Shown here: one piece after another, positions 8,454 to 19,453 of the stretch
How positions within the stretch are numbered: the first letter of the stretch is position 1
Layout: each line of letters opens with the position of its first letter
Source of the DNA: Kluyveromyces lactis
Lineage: Eukaryota; Ascomycota; Saccharomycetes; Saccharomycetales; Saccharomycetaceae
Length of the DNA: 64,000 nt
Assembly: GCF_000002515.2 (NCBI RefSeq)
Contig: NC_006042.1
Coordinates: 2,232,001 to 2,296,000, forward strand
Direction: 5' to 3'
Translations under genes and position numbers: made by a program
The notes under the pieces: model-generated
The model's input: the letters and a program-made list of their open reading frames with translations, nothing else
Told to the model about the DNA's origin: nothing
The model's database searches: none

Positions 8454-10268
8454 ATGTCGGATAATTCTGTGAGTTCATTTGTGACTCGTAACAAGACCGC
8501 CATCTTGGCAACTGCTGCTGCCGGTGGTGCTGCTATTGGTGCTTATTATTATTATAACCAATTGCAGAGGGCAGAATTGGGTTCTGGTTCCAGTGGTAGT
8601 AAGAAGACTTCCAAGAGTGAAAAGAAGAAGAGGGCCGGGAAGAAGAAGAAGGATTCGTCTTCTTCATCAAACGGTTCTGATGTCGTTTATCCAGTAGACG
8701 CTAACGGTCAACCAGATTTGTCTAAGAAGGATGAGTTTACTCCAGAACAAGTTGACAAATATGCTTTGGCGTTGAAGGACAAGGGTAATGAATTCTTTAA
8801 GGCCAAGGATTTCGAAAAGGCTATTGAATATTATACCTTAGCTATTTCATTGAAAGAGGATCCAGTGTTTTACTCCAACAGATCTGCTGCATACGTCTCA
8901 ATTAACAATTTCGAAAAAGTTGTTGAAGATACCACTGCCGCTTTGAAATTGAAGCCTGATTACTCCAAATGTTGGTTGAGAAGAGCTAGTGCTTATGAAA
9001 ACTTGGGCCAATTCTCCGATGCTATGTTTGACTTGTCGGCTGTCTCTTTGTTGGGTGAATACAGCGGTCAATCCGTGGAGCAACTGCTGGAAAGAAACAT
9101 GAACAAACAAGCCACAAAGGTCTTGGGTGAAAAATTGAAGGAGAACCAGGGTAAAGAATCTCCATTACCATCTAACACCTCTTTGGCATCATTCTTCGGT
9201 ATCTTCAACCCTGAAACTTCTTTCGATGATTACGATGGCGAAAATGAAGCAGATGTTGAGTTGAAAAAAGGTTTGGAAAACTTGTACAAATGTCAAACCG
9301 GATGTTACGAATTGGCTGATGAAGAATTCACCAAGGCTGCCGAGTTATACAAGAAAGAATTAGAATCTTCTCCAGATAATGAATCTTTGAAGAAGAAGGC
9401 TGCCATCGCCTTCGAACATGTGGGTATTTTCAAGTTCTTCAAAAATGATCCAATTACCGCGCATATTAACCTGGAAGAATCGTTGTCTTTGAACCCAAGA
9501 CCTTCTACTTACATCTACATGGCTTTGATTATGGCTGACAAGGGTGAAGCCAACCAATACAAGGAATACTTTGACAAAGCTTTAGAATTAGATCCAAACT
9601 GCTCTGCTGTTTACTATCATCGCGGTCAAATGCATTTTGTTGTTGAAAACTTCAAAGAAGCTGGTGCCGATTTCGATAAGGCTAAGGAATTAAATCCAGA
9701 AAACATTTTTGCCTACATCCAATGTGCTTGCTTGGCTTTCCGTGACGATAGATTTGATGATTGTGAAACTTTGTTCAGCGAAGCCAGAAGAAAGTTCCCA
9801 ACTGCTCCAGAAGTTCCAAACTTTTATGCCGAAATTTTGGCTGCTAAGAACTCTCTAGATGCTGCCATCAAGCAATACGATATTGCCATCAAGTTGGAAG
9901 ATGCTTTACCAGGTATTCACGTCGGTATTGCTCCAATGATTGGTAAGGCCACTGCTTTGATTAGAAACCCAACCGTTGAAAACTTCGTTGAAGCTTCCGA
10001 ATTATTTGAAGAAGCTTGTAAGATCGATCCAAGATCCGAACAAGCCAAGATCGGTCTTGCTCAACTAAAATTGCAACAAGAAGAAATTGATGATGCCATT
10101 CAATTGTTCGAAGATGCTGCCGATCTCTCAAGATCTTTCGATGAAAAACTACAAGCTACTACTTTCGCTGAGGCTACCAAGGTCCAGAAAAAGATCAGAG
10201 CTGATCCATTCATTAAGGGTAAGATCGACGAAGCTATTGCAGCCTACCGTGCTCAAGGTCTCGCGTAA
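8454..10268 (+). CDS. TOM70: Mitochondrial outer-membrane import receptor Tom70/Tom71
   Basis: Receptor that docks chaperone-bound precursors, especially carrier proteins, and passes them to the TOM pore. The 604 residues begin with a short intermembrane-space tail and an N-terminal membrane anchor (about 15-35, ILATAAAGGAAIGAYYYY), then a K/S-rich linker and a run of TPR repeats. The clamp repeats lie near 98-200 and the precursor-binding repeats from about 330 to 570. It corresponds to both TOM70 (YNL121C) and its duplicate TOM71 (YHR117W), and its neighbours come from both S. cerevisiae loci, so it should be the single pre-duplication gene. Codon use is strongly biased. Confidence 0.97.
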   Translation: MSDNSVSSFVTRNKTAILATAAAGGAAIGAYYYYNQLQRAELGSGSSGSKKTSKSEKKKRAGKKKKDSSSSSNGSDVVYPVDANGQPDLSKKDEFTPEQVDKYALALKDKGNEFFKAKDFEKAIEYYTLAISLKEDPVFYSNRSAAYVSINNFEKVVEDTTAALKLKPDYSKCWLRRASAYENLGQFSDAMFDLSAVSLLGEYSGQSVEQLLERNMNKQATKVLGEKLKENQGKESPLPSNTSLASFFGIFNPETSFDDYDGENEADVELKKGLENLYKCQTGCYELADEEFTKAAELYKKELESSPDNESLKKKAAIAFEHVGIFKFFKNDPITAHINLEESLSLNPRPSTYIYMALIMADKGEANQYKEYFDKALELDPNCSAVYYHRGQMHFVVENFKEAGADFDKAKELNPENIFAYIQCACLAFRDDRFDDCETLFSEARRKFPTAPEVPNFYAEILAAKNSLDAAIKQYDIAIKLEDALPGIHVGIAPMIGKATALIRNPTVENFVEASELFEEACKIDPRSEQAKIGLAQLKLQQEEIDDAIQLFEDAADLSRSFDEKLQATTFAEATKVQKKIRADPFIKGKIDEAIAAYRAQGLA

Positions 10269-10938
10269 ATTAGCATGATATTCACGAATGAATTTAATTC
10301 ATTTCAATATGAGTAAAGCTACAATAGCTCATTGTTTTTGTCTCACCTTAATGACCATAATGGCAACATACCATGCAACATCTAAACGAATGAATTACCA
10401 AGAAAGTTATGATTTTACAAACAAAAAGTTGTAGCATTTCACCCAAGTTATTTATGACTCGTAAGCAGCGTGAACTGTGTTAATCGTAAACGACAAGATC
10501 TCAACATTACAACGTGAAGAATAAGAAATAGTTATCAATTCTTCACAAAAACAAGACAAAAAGAAACACAGAAGAACAAGAATACGAGAACAACGCTTTT
10601 CAATAACAGCTCATTGCAAAATATGTGCTCCTAAATACCCCTGGTTCAAAAACATCATCTTCTACCATTTTGCTAGAAACAAATACGTCTTTCTGTATAT
10701 ACATGTATCTCCCCCATCTCACAATTTAATCAAATTGTAATTTTAAACACTTCGATAGTATATCACTACATACGTTTCAACATAAATGACATTTTTTGTT
10801 TTCTCTGAAAGAAGTGTATGTAATAAAAGTTTCTTGTGAGATTATGGCAAGGTACTGAGTGAAAGTGAGCTACAATTCAAGTACTTCATTGTTAACGGAC
10901 TATAGCAGGATTTACCCCACCAGCGAACTACTTCAAAT
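10269..10938. other. Intergenic region TOM70-bL35m, 670 bp
   Basis: AT-rich spacer between two genes on the same strand. It must hold the TOM70 terminator and the promoter of the ribosomal protein gene. I see no open frame of note, no tRNA-like fold, and no recognised transcription-factor site. Confidence 0.4.
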
Positions 10939-11226
10939 ATGCTATCTTCTATCTTTGGTTCGATGATGAACTTTTCCGCTAGAACTGGACTTCTGGGATC
11001 TAAAACTAATGTTTCATCGCTCATCCTCACCAGAAACTTGATGAAAACACACAAAGGTGCCGCAAAAAGATGGAGAAAAACAGCCAATAGCTTCAAGAGG
11101 GGCAAGGCTGGAAGAAATCATGGTAATGCTGGATGGAGTAGGAACTCCCTTAAATCATTATCTGGCAGGTCATTAGCAGACTCCACACATATGCATCGTT
11201 TAAAGAGATTGCTTCCATACCATTAA
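10939..11226 (+). CDS. Mitochondrial large-subunit ribosomal protein bL35m
   Basis: Homologue of bacterial L35 and of S. cerevisiae YNL122C. The 95 residues have a basic, hydroxylated N-terminus suited to a mitochondrial presequence (about 1-33), followed by the L35 core MKTHKGAAKRWRKTA and a basic tail ending HMHRLKRLLPYH. Its place, same strand after TOM70 and convergent with NMA111, repeats YNL121C-YNL122C-YNL123W. The ATG at 10939 gives the presequence; an ATG inside the core would lose it. Confidence 0.93.
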   Translation: MLSSIFGSMMNFSARTGLLGSKTNVSSLILTRNLMKTHKGAAKRWRKTANSFKRGKAGRNHGNAGWSRNSLKSLSGRSLADSTHMHRLKRLLPYH

Positions 11227-11448
11227 GAGATGAAAGGCAATTAAAATAAGATATCGTTTCGATTTCAATCCTGTACATATAACAATGGCATCCCCATAAT
11301 GAATGACACACCATTTCTTACCATGATTTTCAGTAAAGCATGTCATGAAAAATCAGCGGGTTACTATAATGGATAATTATCATTAATAAATACCTATATA
11401 CAATTTGCAAACAACGGTAAAAAATGATTAATCATATATATAGTCAAA

Positions 11449-14406
11449 TTAAGTCTCCGAGATATCATTCTCGATCCAACTACCTGTTTTTGGATTCTTT
11501 CTTAATTCTACCGTTGGGAAGTAGTGATAGTTTGTCTTTAAGGAAATGGCAAACGGAACATCGTCAAATGTCATTAAGCGTAACTTGCAGTATGTATTAT
11601 CTGGGATTTCTTTAACAACCTTCAAGAATGTATCCAAATCAGGTGTTGATTGGTCATTGACGTGTGTGATAAAGTTGGTCACTTCTATTCCGTACTGTAA
11701 CGCCAAAGAAGATGTACCACGAGAAACCGCATATACTTCACTAGGAATAGACGTTTTTACTTGACGCACGGCATGATGAGGAGCTTGTAGTACGCAACCT
11801 GCGAATACGACAATTCTAGTGGTTTCTTCAATTTGTACAGTTTTTATTTTCAAATCGATAACCTTCGCATCTCTTACAACCTTGAATAACAACTCAGATT
11901 CGATATCCGTATCGTCATCAGTCCCCACGACACCACCAATATCCCTCATTCTTTTTACCAGTTTCCCATTAACTGATAAGATAATATCACCAGGCTCGAG
12001 CCTTTCCTTTATTGTTGTATAGGAGTTTCTGGTGACACTGATGAATTGTAATCTGTTTTCTGATTCTTCTTCCATCATCTTAATCCATTCTTCAGGAACA
12101 CCTCTGATTCTAGCCTGCAATAATGAGATGGAATCAAATCCTGCGTCCACAATAGAAACCTTAGGATTCTTACCAGCCCTGAGAATATCTACAACTTCTT
12201 TGATATCCACTACGTCTAAACCCATTAAATACAGTTTTTCCTTGTTACCCATGCAGGATAACCAGATTGCTCTCACTGTACCATCATCTGCCGCTAATAT
12301 TCCTGATTTACATTTGGTGCTTATATTCGAATCAATGGAGATGACTTCTAGATTGGTTGCTCTATACCTAGGAATGATGTCGTTAGGAACACTCAGAGAA
12401 GAGATGCCATTGACTTTAGTCTTGGAACTGATTAAAGTGTTTGAGTACATGTAACCAATGAAATTAGTTTCGTCTCCTCTTTCAAGCCTTTCATTAGCTA
12501 GCACTGGTGTGCATACTGGGGCGTCAACTAAAGATGGATCATATTGAACAATAGCGTAATTTTGGGTAGGATGTAAGAATACAACTTTAGCAGGTACAAG
12601 AATGGATTCAGCGAACGAGACAAACGTGTTCAAACAGTCATGAGGAACAAAACTACGTGAAACAATAACATATCCCTTCTCAGCATCGAGTACTAAACCA
12701 CATCCGTTTGTGGGTTCGGGTTCCATGGAGTCCATGGTGATAGCAATAACCGAATGTACAACACATAGACTATGTGACATTTTTGCAAGTTTTTTATTAT
12801 CATTAATCGGTAGATCTAAAATCTTAGCTTTCTGTGGTTTTATTGGAAGTGGTGGTAATTTCTCAGTGATCTTTTCATAATCCCAAATACCTGTTTTGTC
12901 ATTTCTAGTATAGATTCGGAACTCACTGCACCAATGACGGTCAATATAAACACTGGTTATTCTTTGTGTTTGAACATCTGTCAAGTTATGGAATTTCACG
13001 ATTACTCTTTTTTCGTCAGGAATTGTTTTCATGACTTCTATAAAGTCGTCTAGAGTTGGTGTTTCTTTATTATCTACAAAATCAATAACCCATCCAGTTT
13101 TCTCCTTTGGATCCAAATCGAACGATCCAGTGGCACTTGCCACGAAAACGCCTTTTACAGGTAACGCATAGCATCTAGCCATTTGGTACGAAAGCTCATG
13201 GAAATTAGCACCACACACCTCGACATAACGTGAAGGAGTAATAATATGCAGGTCACCAACAGTGCATCTGAAGGAAATATCTTTGGAACCCCTTTGAACC
13301 ACAATGATTATCTCATCTCCTACACTGCTATCTAGAATGTTATCAACTTGAATAAATGAACATATTGGTGTGCCATTAATAGAAATTAATGTGTCACCCT
13401 CTTGAACTTTATTATAAGCTGGTCCCTCTCTGAGAATAGCCTCAGCCACCAGCAAACCAGTTTTACCCGGGAACCTCTTACGAGCTTCCTTCTCACGATC
13501 TTCACTTAATCCAAGTCTTCTACATTCATCGAATGGTTTCAATACCCACTGAGTTTGGATAGTACCTCTGGTGATTGGTTTATCCGTTTGTACGCATTGT
13601 AGAGCTCTGACGACTCGATCAAGAGGCAAAAAGAAATCTGTAGAAGCCTCCGAAGAGCCACCGGCCTGTAAAGCGACCGCATACCCCTCTACAGTAATAA
13701 CTGGAGAACCAGAAGAACCACCTGATGCAGCAGCAGCAGCTTGAATATATTCAGTATTAAAATCATTATACGTTAGCTCACCATAGTCTGGTGCATTTCT
13801 GTCAAGTCTACTGATGAACCCTGACAAGATACTCAATTTTTCACCAGCATCGTTACCAACAACACGGATTTCAGAACCAACCTTGGCCAAAGATGGTTTC
13901 AACTCTAGTGCAGTGACCTCGATATATTTCAACTTCGATGGATCAAACTTCAAGAACCCAAAATCATGAACTGGGTCGCGATAGATAGGGATGACATCAC
14001 ACTCTTCGTGATTGTCGAAAATGGCGTATCCGATGAATGGACCTGGACCCACAACGTGTCTGTTTGTTAAGATGATACCGAGTTTTGCATCAACAATGAA
14101 ACCTGTTGCTTCCGACACCAAGGCAGCTTCTGAATCGAAAGGTGCGACTTGCGAGAAATGAATTGAGACCACCGACTTAACAACTTTGGAGATAGTTTCT
14201 TGCCATTTAGCGTTGTTATTGAATAAAGAGTTGCCTGAATCTATAGGTACATCGTTCACTTCATCATAGTCTTCTTCATAATCAATATCTTCGTCTACAC
14301 TACTTGTGTTCTGATCGACGTCATTGTCGACCCTCTGTTTCTTGGATTCAAGATCAATGTCTTCAACAGATGATTCGAGTAGGTTTCGCTTCAACTCAAC
14401 AGTCAT
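11449..14406 (-). CDS. NMA111: Nuclear HtrA-type serine protease Nma111
   Basis: HtrA/Omi-like protease of yeast nuclei that cleaves the IAP protein Bir1 and promotes cell death. The 985 residues (S. cerevisiae 997) have an acidic N-terminus with a basic KKQRVDND stretch, then a trypsin-like domain with the triad visible in LTNRHVVG (His), PVHDFGF (Asp) and SGGSSGSPV (Ser), then a PDZ domain. The second half repeats a degenerate protease-PDZ layout, the double-HtrA design of fungal Nma111. The coding DNA has the normal start ATG at 14406. Convergent with bL35m. Confidence 0.97.
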   Translation of the reverse strand: MTVELKRNLLESSVEDIDLESKKQRVDNDVDQNTSSVDEDIDYEEDYDEVNDVPIDSGNSLFNNNAKWQETISKVVKSVVSIHFSQVAPFDSEAALVSEATGFIVDAKLGIILTNRHVVGPGPFIGYAIFDNHEECDVIPIYRDPVHDFGFLKFDPSKLKYIEVTALELKPSLAKVGSEIRVVGNDAGEKLSILSGFISRLDRNAPDYGELTYNDFNTEYIQAAAAASGGSSGSPVITVEGYAVALQAGGSSEASTDFFLPLDRVVRALQCVQTDKPITRGTIQTQWVLKPFDECRRLGLSEDREKEARKRFPGKTGLLVAEAILREGPAYNKVQEGDTLISINGTPICSFIQVDNILDSSVGDEIIIVVQRGSKDISFRCTVGDLHIITPSRYVEVCGANFHELSYQMARCYALPVKGVFVASATGSFDLDPKEKTGWVIDFVDNKETPTLDDFIEVMKTIPDEKRVIVKFHNLTDVQTQRITSVYIDRHWCSEFRIYTRNDKTGIWDYEKITEKLPPLPIKPQKAKILDLPINDNKKLAKMSHSLCVVHSVIAITMDSMEPEPTNGCGLVLDAEKGYVIVSRSFVPHDCLNTFVSFAESILVPAKVVFLHPTQNYAIVQYDPSLVDAPVCTPVLANERLERGDETNFIGYMYSNTLISSKTKVNGISSLSVPNDIIPRYRATNLEVISIDSNISTKCKSGILAADDGTVRAIWLSCMGNKEKLYLMGLDVVDIKEVVDILRAGKNPKVSIVDAGFDSISLLQARIRGVPEEWIKMMEEESENRLQFISVTRNSYTTIKERLEPGDIILSVNGKLVKRMRDIGGVVGTDDDTDIESELLFKVVRDAKVIDLKIKTVQIEETTRIVVFAGCVLQAPHHAVRQVKTSIPSEVYAVSRGTSSLALQYGIEVTNFITHVNDQSTPDLDTFLKVVKEIPDNTYCKLRLMTFDDVPFAISLKTNYHYFPTVELRKNPKTGSWIENDISET

Positions 14407-14665
14407 TTCACCAGTTACTCGGTACGTACTTCGCAGTTGATTATTCGAAGAGTAATCCGATCTCCAGAGTTCTGACAGACGGTAATGTCTCTCTTCAATT
14501 CATCTCATCTGCGCTCTCTATGTTTAGTTATCTTCTTTTTTTTCATCTTGCCGTTCCCTTCGGTAAACGTCAACGTGAAAAATTCATTAGAAAGGTAATG
14601 AAAACGTATTGAATGATAAATGCGAAGATGGGGACGGTGAGAAGAAAGGTATCGGAGGAAACCAT
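14407..14665. promoter_or_regulatory. NMA111 promoter with PAC-like repeat
   Basis: The short spacer after the end of ORC6 and before NMA111 (both minus strand) contains CATCTCATCTG near 14505-14516, that is GATGAGATG on the gene's strand, resembling a PAC core. No other signal was recognised. Confidence 0.3.
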
Positions 14666-15916
14666 TCATGTGCCATCTCTTAGACTGAGGTCGACCATAA
14701 TTCTTCGTTTCCAGTTTGAGTATTGCTCTTCTGATACGACTTCATATTCGTCTTGTAACATGCTGCCTATTCTGACGGCGATAGCGTTATCGAAATCCGA
14801 TCCATCGTAATAATCGAACTTGACACGGAGTTCTCGGTACCATTTCTCACCGTCTATTAGTTCTTTTGTGATCTTGATAGCTTCCATGATATCTTCATCA
14901 TTTGTTGTTCTCATTTGTGCCGCCATCTTCTTCATTAGCTTGTTATCGATTGTACTGTCCTGATTTCTCTGTTGGTTGAAGACAACGAACGAGCAAAGAA
15001 GTACCAGACCACAAACCAACTGTGTAGGATACGCTAGGTAAGTAGCGTTGTTATTGAATTCGGAAATTATGGTAGCTGTTACTTCTTCAGGAAGTTCAAA
15101 TTCATTGCACAGAGTCACCAGTTCAGCGGTAGACGGTCTATAGTATTTTTTGTATAGCATGTTCCATTCGTTATACTTACCTCTTTTCTTTCTTGGTGAA
15201 GGCGTGTATTTAGAAGGGGAGTCACGAAAGGGTGACTGTCTTAATGGAGATTCAGGATCATCCTCAACTGATCCAAACACTTGTGGTATATTGATCATAT
15301 CAGTCTTATTCTTCGGGGTTGCTAATATGGGCAACGGAAGGCCATTTTCTGTATCAGCTTCAAACACTAATTTCCTCCGGACACTTGACCTACTCCCTTT
15401 GCTAGGTGAAAGATCAACATTCTTCAAGGGCTGGATACCACTTTTAGTTCTTGATTTCGACGGAGTCTGGAATAGCTGTTCTTGTAACGACTTCGGATCT
15501 ATCCCTGTGAATCTTGCATTTTTAACCGCTGACTTTCTAACCGATGGTGATGCAGTATCATCAAACTTCAGCAATTGTCCTTCGGTATCCTTTTGCGGCG
15601 AATGAGGCCATATGTTTCTCTTAAATATATTCACAAGTTTGGATACTTGGTCTGGTGGAAGCGGGATCTTCTCCTGAGAATATGGTAGGTCATTGTCATA
15701 CTTCTCAGCTAGTTTCTGAAACGCAATCAGTGCACATATATGGCACCGAGCAAGTTCCTCTGAATTCTTCAGCATCACTTTCGATACTGAAACGTTGTAT
15801 AATGTTGCTGTAGTAGAAGCCACTTTCTTTAACCGTTGGTCTTGCCAGTCAACATTAGAATCATTTTTGACCCCTAATAAATCGGTTACACACGTTCGTA
15901 CTTGCTGCGTAGACAT
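14666..15916 (-). CDS. ORC6: Origin recognition complex subunit 6
   Basis: Smallest ORC subunit; in yeast it is needed for Cdt1-Mcm2-7 loading and is a CDK target that blocks re-replication. The 416 residues have a cyclin-box-like N-terminal half domain (1-95), a disordered middle and a C-terminal TFIIB-like domain (about 255-410). The middle carries many CDK sites (SPSK, TPSK, SPLR, SPFR, TPSPRKK) and a cyclin-docking RXL motif, RRKLVF near 180, as in S. cerevisiae Orc6. It is divergent from SET1, the YHR118C/YHR119W pair. Confidence 0.95.
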   Translation of the reverse strand: MSTQQVRTCVTDLLGVKNDSNVDWQDQRLKKVASTTATLYNVSVSKVMLKNSEELARCHICALIAFQKLAEKYDNDLPYSQEKIPLPPDQVSKLVNIFKRNIWPHSPQKDTEGQLLKFDDTASPSVRKSAVKNARFTGIDPKSLQEQLFQTPSKSRTKSGIQPLKNVDLSPSKGSRSSVRRKLVFEADTENGLPLPILATPKNKTDMINIPQVFGSVEDDPESPLRQSPFRDSPSKYTPSPRKKRGKYNEWNMLYKKYYRPSTAELVTLCNEFELPEEVTATIISEFNNNATYLAYPTQLVCGLVLLCSFVVFNQQRNQDSTIDNKLMKKMAAQMRTTNDEDIMEAIKITKELIDGEKWYRELRVKFDYYDGSDFDNAIAVRIGSMLQDEYEVVSEEQYSNWKRRIMVDLSLRDGT

Positions 15917-16260
15917 CTTAAATTATTTCCACGGATTCTTAGCACTCTAAAGTGACTAAAATAGGATCATCTACTCACTTGTTGTATTACACTGGCCCGG
16001 AAAAGACATATATCTCATCTCATCTCCATGGACCATTTTTAACATAATATTAAAAACAGTCTTTATGTAGCTTTTTGATCTTTTTCTGATTTTCTCGATT
16101 TTCTCCAATATTGAAACAAAATATGGTAAATAATGAAATTGAATATTAATCAAAAGTATCATTATTCGCTTCTCCATCTATAAGTTCAGTTTTGGCAATA
16201 CTTCTAGTATTTCATCTAGCATAAGTTGCTATTCCAGCGTGTGTGTATATTTTAGTTCTC
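15917..16260. promoter_or_regulatory. Divergent ORC6-SET1 promoter
   Basis: A 344-bp spacer with three tandem ATCTC units (about 16014-16026), the same ATGAG-type repeat seen at NCS2-COX23 and KRE33. The rest is AT-rich with no recognised site. Confidence 0.35.
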
Positions 16261-19200
16261 ATGAGTGGGTACTATAATAGACAGTACTCTCATTTTCATG
16301 GGAATAATGATCGGTACCAAACCGGACGATATGCATATCAAGAAAATGGGAATAGGTACAAGGGCTTCCAACGGAATGGATCAGGGAACCGAAGATACTC
16401 CCGCGAGGGGTTTGGGTCTCAACTTAGGAATAATGAGAACGAATCTCGTCCAATACGGTCGCAGTCGCGTGGTATCAGCGAGATTCCTCGTAATCCCTTC
16501 GCAACGCGTCCAGTAGTGAGTGCGAAATACGATCGCGATGAGTTTAATACAAAATATCATTATTACGACATTGTAAGTAAACGACTACGAAATGAATCCA
16601 GCTTCAAGAAATGGAAATCTGAGAAGATTCCTGAGCATGGATATGTGACAACAACGGAGTTGATTGCATCGGATAAGCAAAAACCAATACTCATGGCCAG
16701 GCAGCCTGAACAAACTTCGGTGGATCCGAGAATACGTCCTATGAATGGGGATGCGGTCTCTGGGTCCATTTCTGCGAAAAAGAGATATAGAAAGCTTAGA
16801 AGTGCATTGGTACGCAACTCGCGAATTCCGTATGATTCTTTCTACATTGGTCCTGAACCTCCAAAAGAAATCATAGTATACCCTTCTGCATCTAACCAAC
16901 AACCAATAGCAGCCGCATTATCTGAAGCAATAATCAAAAACTACTTTAAATCATTTGGTGAAATAGCGCATTTTGAACAGTTCATGGATCCAAATAGTGC
17001 ATTGCCATTGTACGTCTATCTAATAAAATTCACTGGTCCAGTTTCTCAACCTGATGCTCCATATAAAGCTGCTTATAAGGCATCAGAGAAATTCAAAGAC
17101 GCACCTTACACAGTATCAGGTATCAAGTTCAATGTCATTTTAAACCAAAATACAGTGTTAAATTCAATAAAGGACAAACTAATCAAACAGAACGCAGCCA
17201 GAGTGACAGAAGTGAATAAAGCGAAACGGGCCATTGCAGAGAAATCATCCGGGCAGAAACCTCAAGTAATAAGAGGAGTGCCATACGATTTAACTCAAGT
17301 TGTGAACAACAGACCAGTTTTGTTTGTTCCTGCAAAGATTACGTTTTATCATAGGTTCAATGCAGCAGATTTCAGATATCAACTTCGTAAGTACAATTGG
17401 GCCAAAATTATTGATCACTACACTGGCGTATATATTGTTTTTCATGATCTGGAAAATGCAAAAGCATGTTTAGAGTACGAATCAGGTGCCTTGGTCATAA
17501 ATTCGCATAGGACTCACTCTCCCATACAAATAGAATTTACTTTCATTGAACCAAAGAGGAGACTTCAATCAAATATCACTAACCAAAGAGATATCAATAA
17601 ACCTCGAAAGATAGAGTACTCAAGCACGGAAGAGCTATTAGAAGCCTCCACAAAACAAATTCTCAAAGATTTGCATAATATCATTAAGCGTGATATCTTG
17701 AGAAGGCTTGTAGGTCCAATTATATTTGATACGCTAAATCCTGCTAACTACCCGGAAGTTGTAGAAAGGCAGAAGAAACTGGACGATGAGAAGAAGAAGC
17801 GTGAGGAATCACAAAAGAAGACAACGATAAAGGCCAAACCCGCAGAATTTGATATTTTCAGTCTATACGGACCTGCGTCTAAAACAAAAAAGCTGAAAAG
17901 AGATAGGAAAGCTGATCTAGGCAAACGTCATTTATACACTGAAGAATCTCCTGATCATCAACGTAAAAAGAAACCTAAGGTGGAACATATGTCGCATTTG
18001 TTAAATGATGAAATTTCTACCAGAGAAGATACAGTGGATTCACTCAATGTTGGCTCAAACGGTGAAAACTCTCCGGAGTCATCTGGATATGAATCGGAAG
18101 ATATTATTTCAGATGAGTCGAAGAAACAGTCTTCCGTGATAACAACACCGGAGGAAGACCTGCCCGAAAGCGCTGCATCTTTACCTGATGAAAGGTCCAA
18201 GGAATTACTACAGTATGAAGGGAAATACAAACCTATTGCATCAGAATTCCCAACCCCAGTATATCCTTATGATGACTTTGACTTGAATAAATCCAAGCAG
18301 CTTTCTCTCGATAAGTTCCAGCTTGCTTTGAAAGACGAAGAAGATTTCTCTATTCTCAAGGGCATTGTCTCAGAAAAATCAAAAGATATTACTACTGATT
18401 ATACACCATTTTTGCCGTACTCAATGTGGAAGTTATACCAACAGATTGAACAAAATGGAATTATTCGGGATAACCAAATAGCTTTGAATGAAAAAGAATT
18501 TGATTCAACGTTAGCTTCAACGACTGGTAGTTTTATTGCTGATGGCTTTAAGAAAATTCCTGATAAACTGAAATCTTCATACCTTCTTCATCATCGGAGG
18601 TTGGCGCAACCTTTGAACACTGTTCATAATCATCAAGAACAGAATTTCATGGCTTTGAATGGAACAGAATCAACAAATCAAGAGGCTGACTTAGAGCAAG
18701 ATAACCATAATGCATCCTCACGTTTGAACAGAGTTTTCCAAAGACGTTTCCAGCAAGATATAGAAGCGCAAAGAGCTGCAATTGGCTTTGAATCTGACCT
18801 ATTATCATTAAACCAATTAACGAAAAGAAAGAAACCCGTCACTTTTGCAAGATCTGCAATTCACAATTGGGGCCTATATGCATTGGAACCTATAGCAGCC
18901 AAGGAAATGATTATTGAGTATGTTGGCGAATCAATTAGACAACCGGTCGCTGAAATGAGAGAGAAGAGATATATCAAGTCTGGAATTGGTTCAAGTTATT
19001 TATTCAGAATTGATGAAAATACAGTTATAGATGCTACAAAGAGGGGTGGTATCGCTAGGTTTATTAATCACTGTTGTGAACCTAGTTGTACGGCAAAAAT
19101 CATCAAAGTCGATGGCCGAAAGAGGATCGTCATTTACGCGTTACGTGATATTGGTACCAATGAAGAACTAACGTACGATTATAAGTTTGAAAGGGAAACT

Positions 19201-19263
19201 GATGAAGGTGAAAGATTACCATGTCTCTGTGGTGCACCATCTTGCAAAGGGTTCCTCAATTGA
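16261..19263 (+). CDS. SET1: Histone H3-K4 methyltransferase Set1 (COMPASS)
   Basis: Catalytic subunit of COMPASS, which mono-, di- and trimethylates histone H3 lysine 4. From the ATG at 16261 it is 1000 residues, starting [10 protein letters not shown], like the S. cerevisiae start MSNYYRRA; an upstream in-frame extension to 16243 lacks an ATG. The N-terminus is R/G/Y/N-rich; RRM-like domains follow (first at about 203-290, second about 355-450), then a basic-acidic linker, the N-SET region (about 690-855), the SET domain (about 860-980, with [11 protein letters not shown] and ELTYDYKFE) and the post-SET zinc motif [10 protein letters not shown] at the end. Length is close to the S. cerevisiae protein (1080). 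Confidence 0.97.
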   Translation: MSGYYNRQYSHFHGNNDRYQTGRYAYQENGNRYKGFQRNGSGNRRYSREGFGSQLRNNENESRPIRSQSRGISEIPRNPFATRPVVSAKYDRDEFNTKYHYYDIVSKRLRNESSFKKWKSEKIPEHGYVTTTELIASDKQKPILMARQPEQTSVDPRIRPMNGDAVSGSISAKKRYRKLRSALVRNSRIPYDSFYIGPEPPKEIIVYPSASNQQPIAAALSEAIIKNYFKSFGEIAHFEQFMDPNSALPLYVYLIKFTGPVSQPDAPYKAAYKASEKFKDAPYTVSGIKFNVILNQNTVLNSIKDKLIKQNAARVTEVNKAKRAIAEKSSGQKPQVIRGVPYDLTQVVNNRPVLFVPAKITFYHRFNAADFRYQLRKYNWAKIIDHYTGVYIVFHDLENAKACLEYESGALVINSHRTHSPIQIEFTFIEPKRRLQSNITNQRDINKPRKIEYSSTEELLEASTKQILKDLHNIIKRDILRRLVGPIIFDTLNPANYPEVVERQKKLDDEKKKREESQKKTTIKAKPAEFDIFSLYGPASKTKKLKRDRKADLGKRHLYTEESPDHQRKKKPKVEHMSHLLNDEISTREDTVDSLNVGSNGENSPESSGYESEDIISDESKKQSSVITTPEEDLPESAASLPDERSKELLQYEGKYKPIASEFPTPVYPYDDFDLNKSKQLSLDKFQLALKDEEDFSILKGIVSEKSKDITTDYTPFLPYSMWKLYQQIEQNGIIRDNQIALNEKEFDSTLASTTGSFIADGFKKIPDKLKSSYLLHHRRLAQPLNTVHNHQEQNFMALNGTESTNQEADLEQDNHNASSRLNRVFQRRFQQDIEAQRAAIGFESDLLSLNQLTKRKKPVTFARSAIHNWGLYALEPIAAKEMIIEYVGESIRQPVAEMREKRYIKSGIGSSYLFRIDENTVIDATKRGGIARFINHCCEPSCTAKIIKVDGRKRIVIYALRDIGTNEELTYDYKFERETDEGERLPCLCGAPSCKGFLN

Positions 19264-19453
19264 TTTCCTTTTCATGCATTTCTTTTCTATAAATTGCAAA
19301 CGCTACATAGTTTATAACATTCATTTTCTCACGGGAATTCTTTTTTTTCTTGAAATGAGCAACAAAAGTTGATTAGTTTGGCAATTTCAAACATGCCGCT
19401 AATTGAAGGCATCATGATCTGCAACTTAAAGCAACATAGCGGCAGGTGATAGA

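Noticed and set aside
16243-16260. In-frame extension of SET1 upstream of 16261
   Set aside because: It has no ATG. Similar non-ATG extensions at NCS2, ESBP6, SPC98, FAR11, TEP1, CIA2, NDT80, FYV6, MNN2 and CDS1 were dropped for the same reason.
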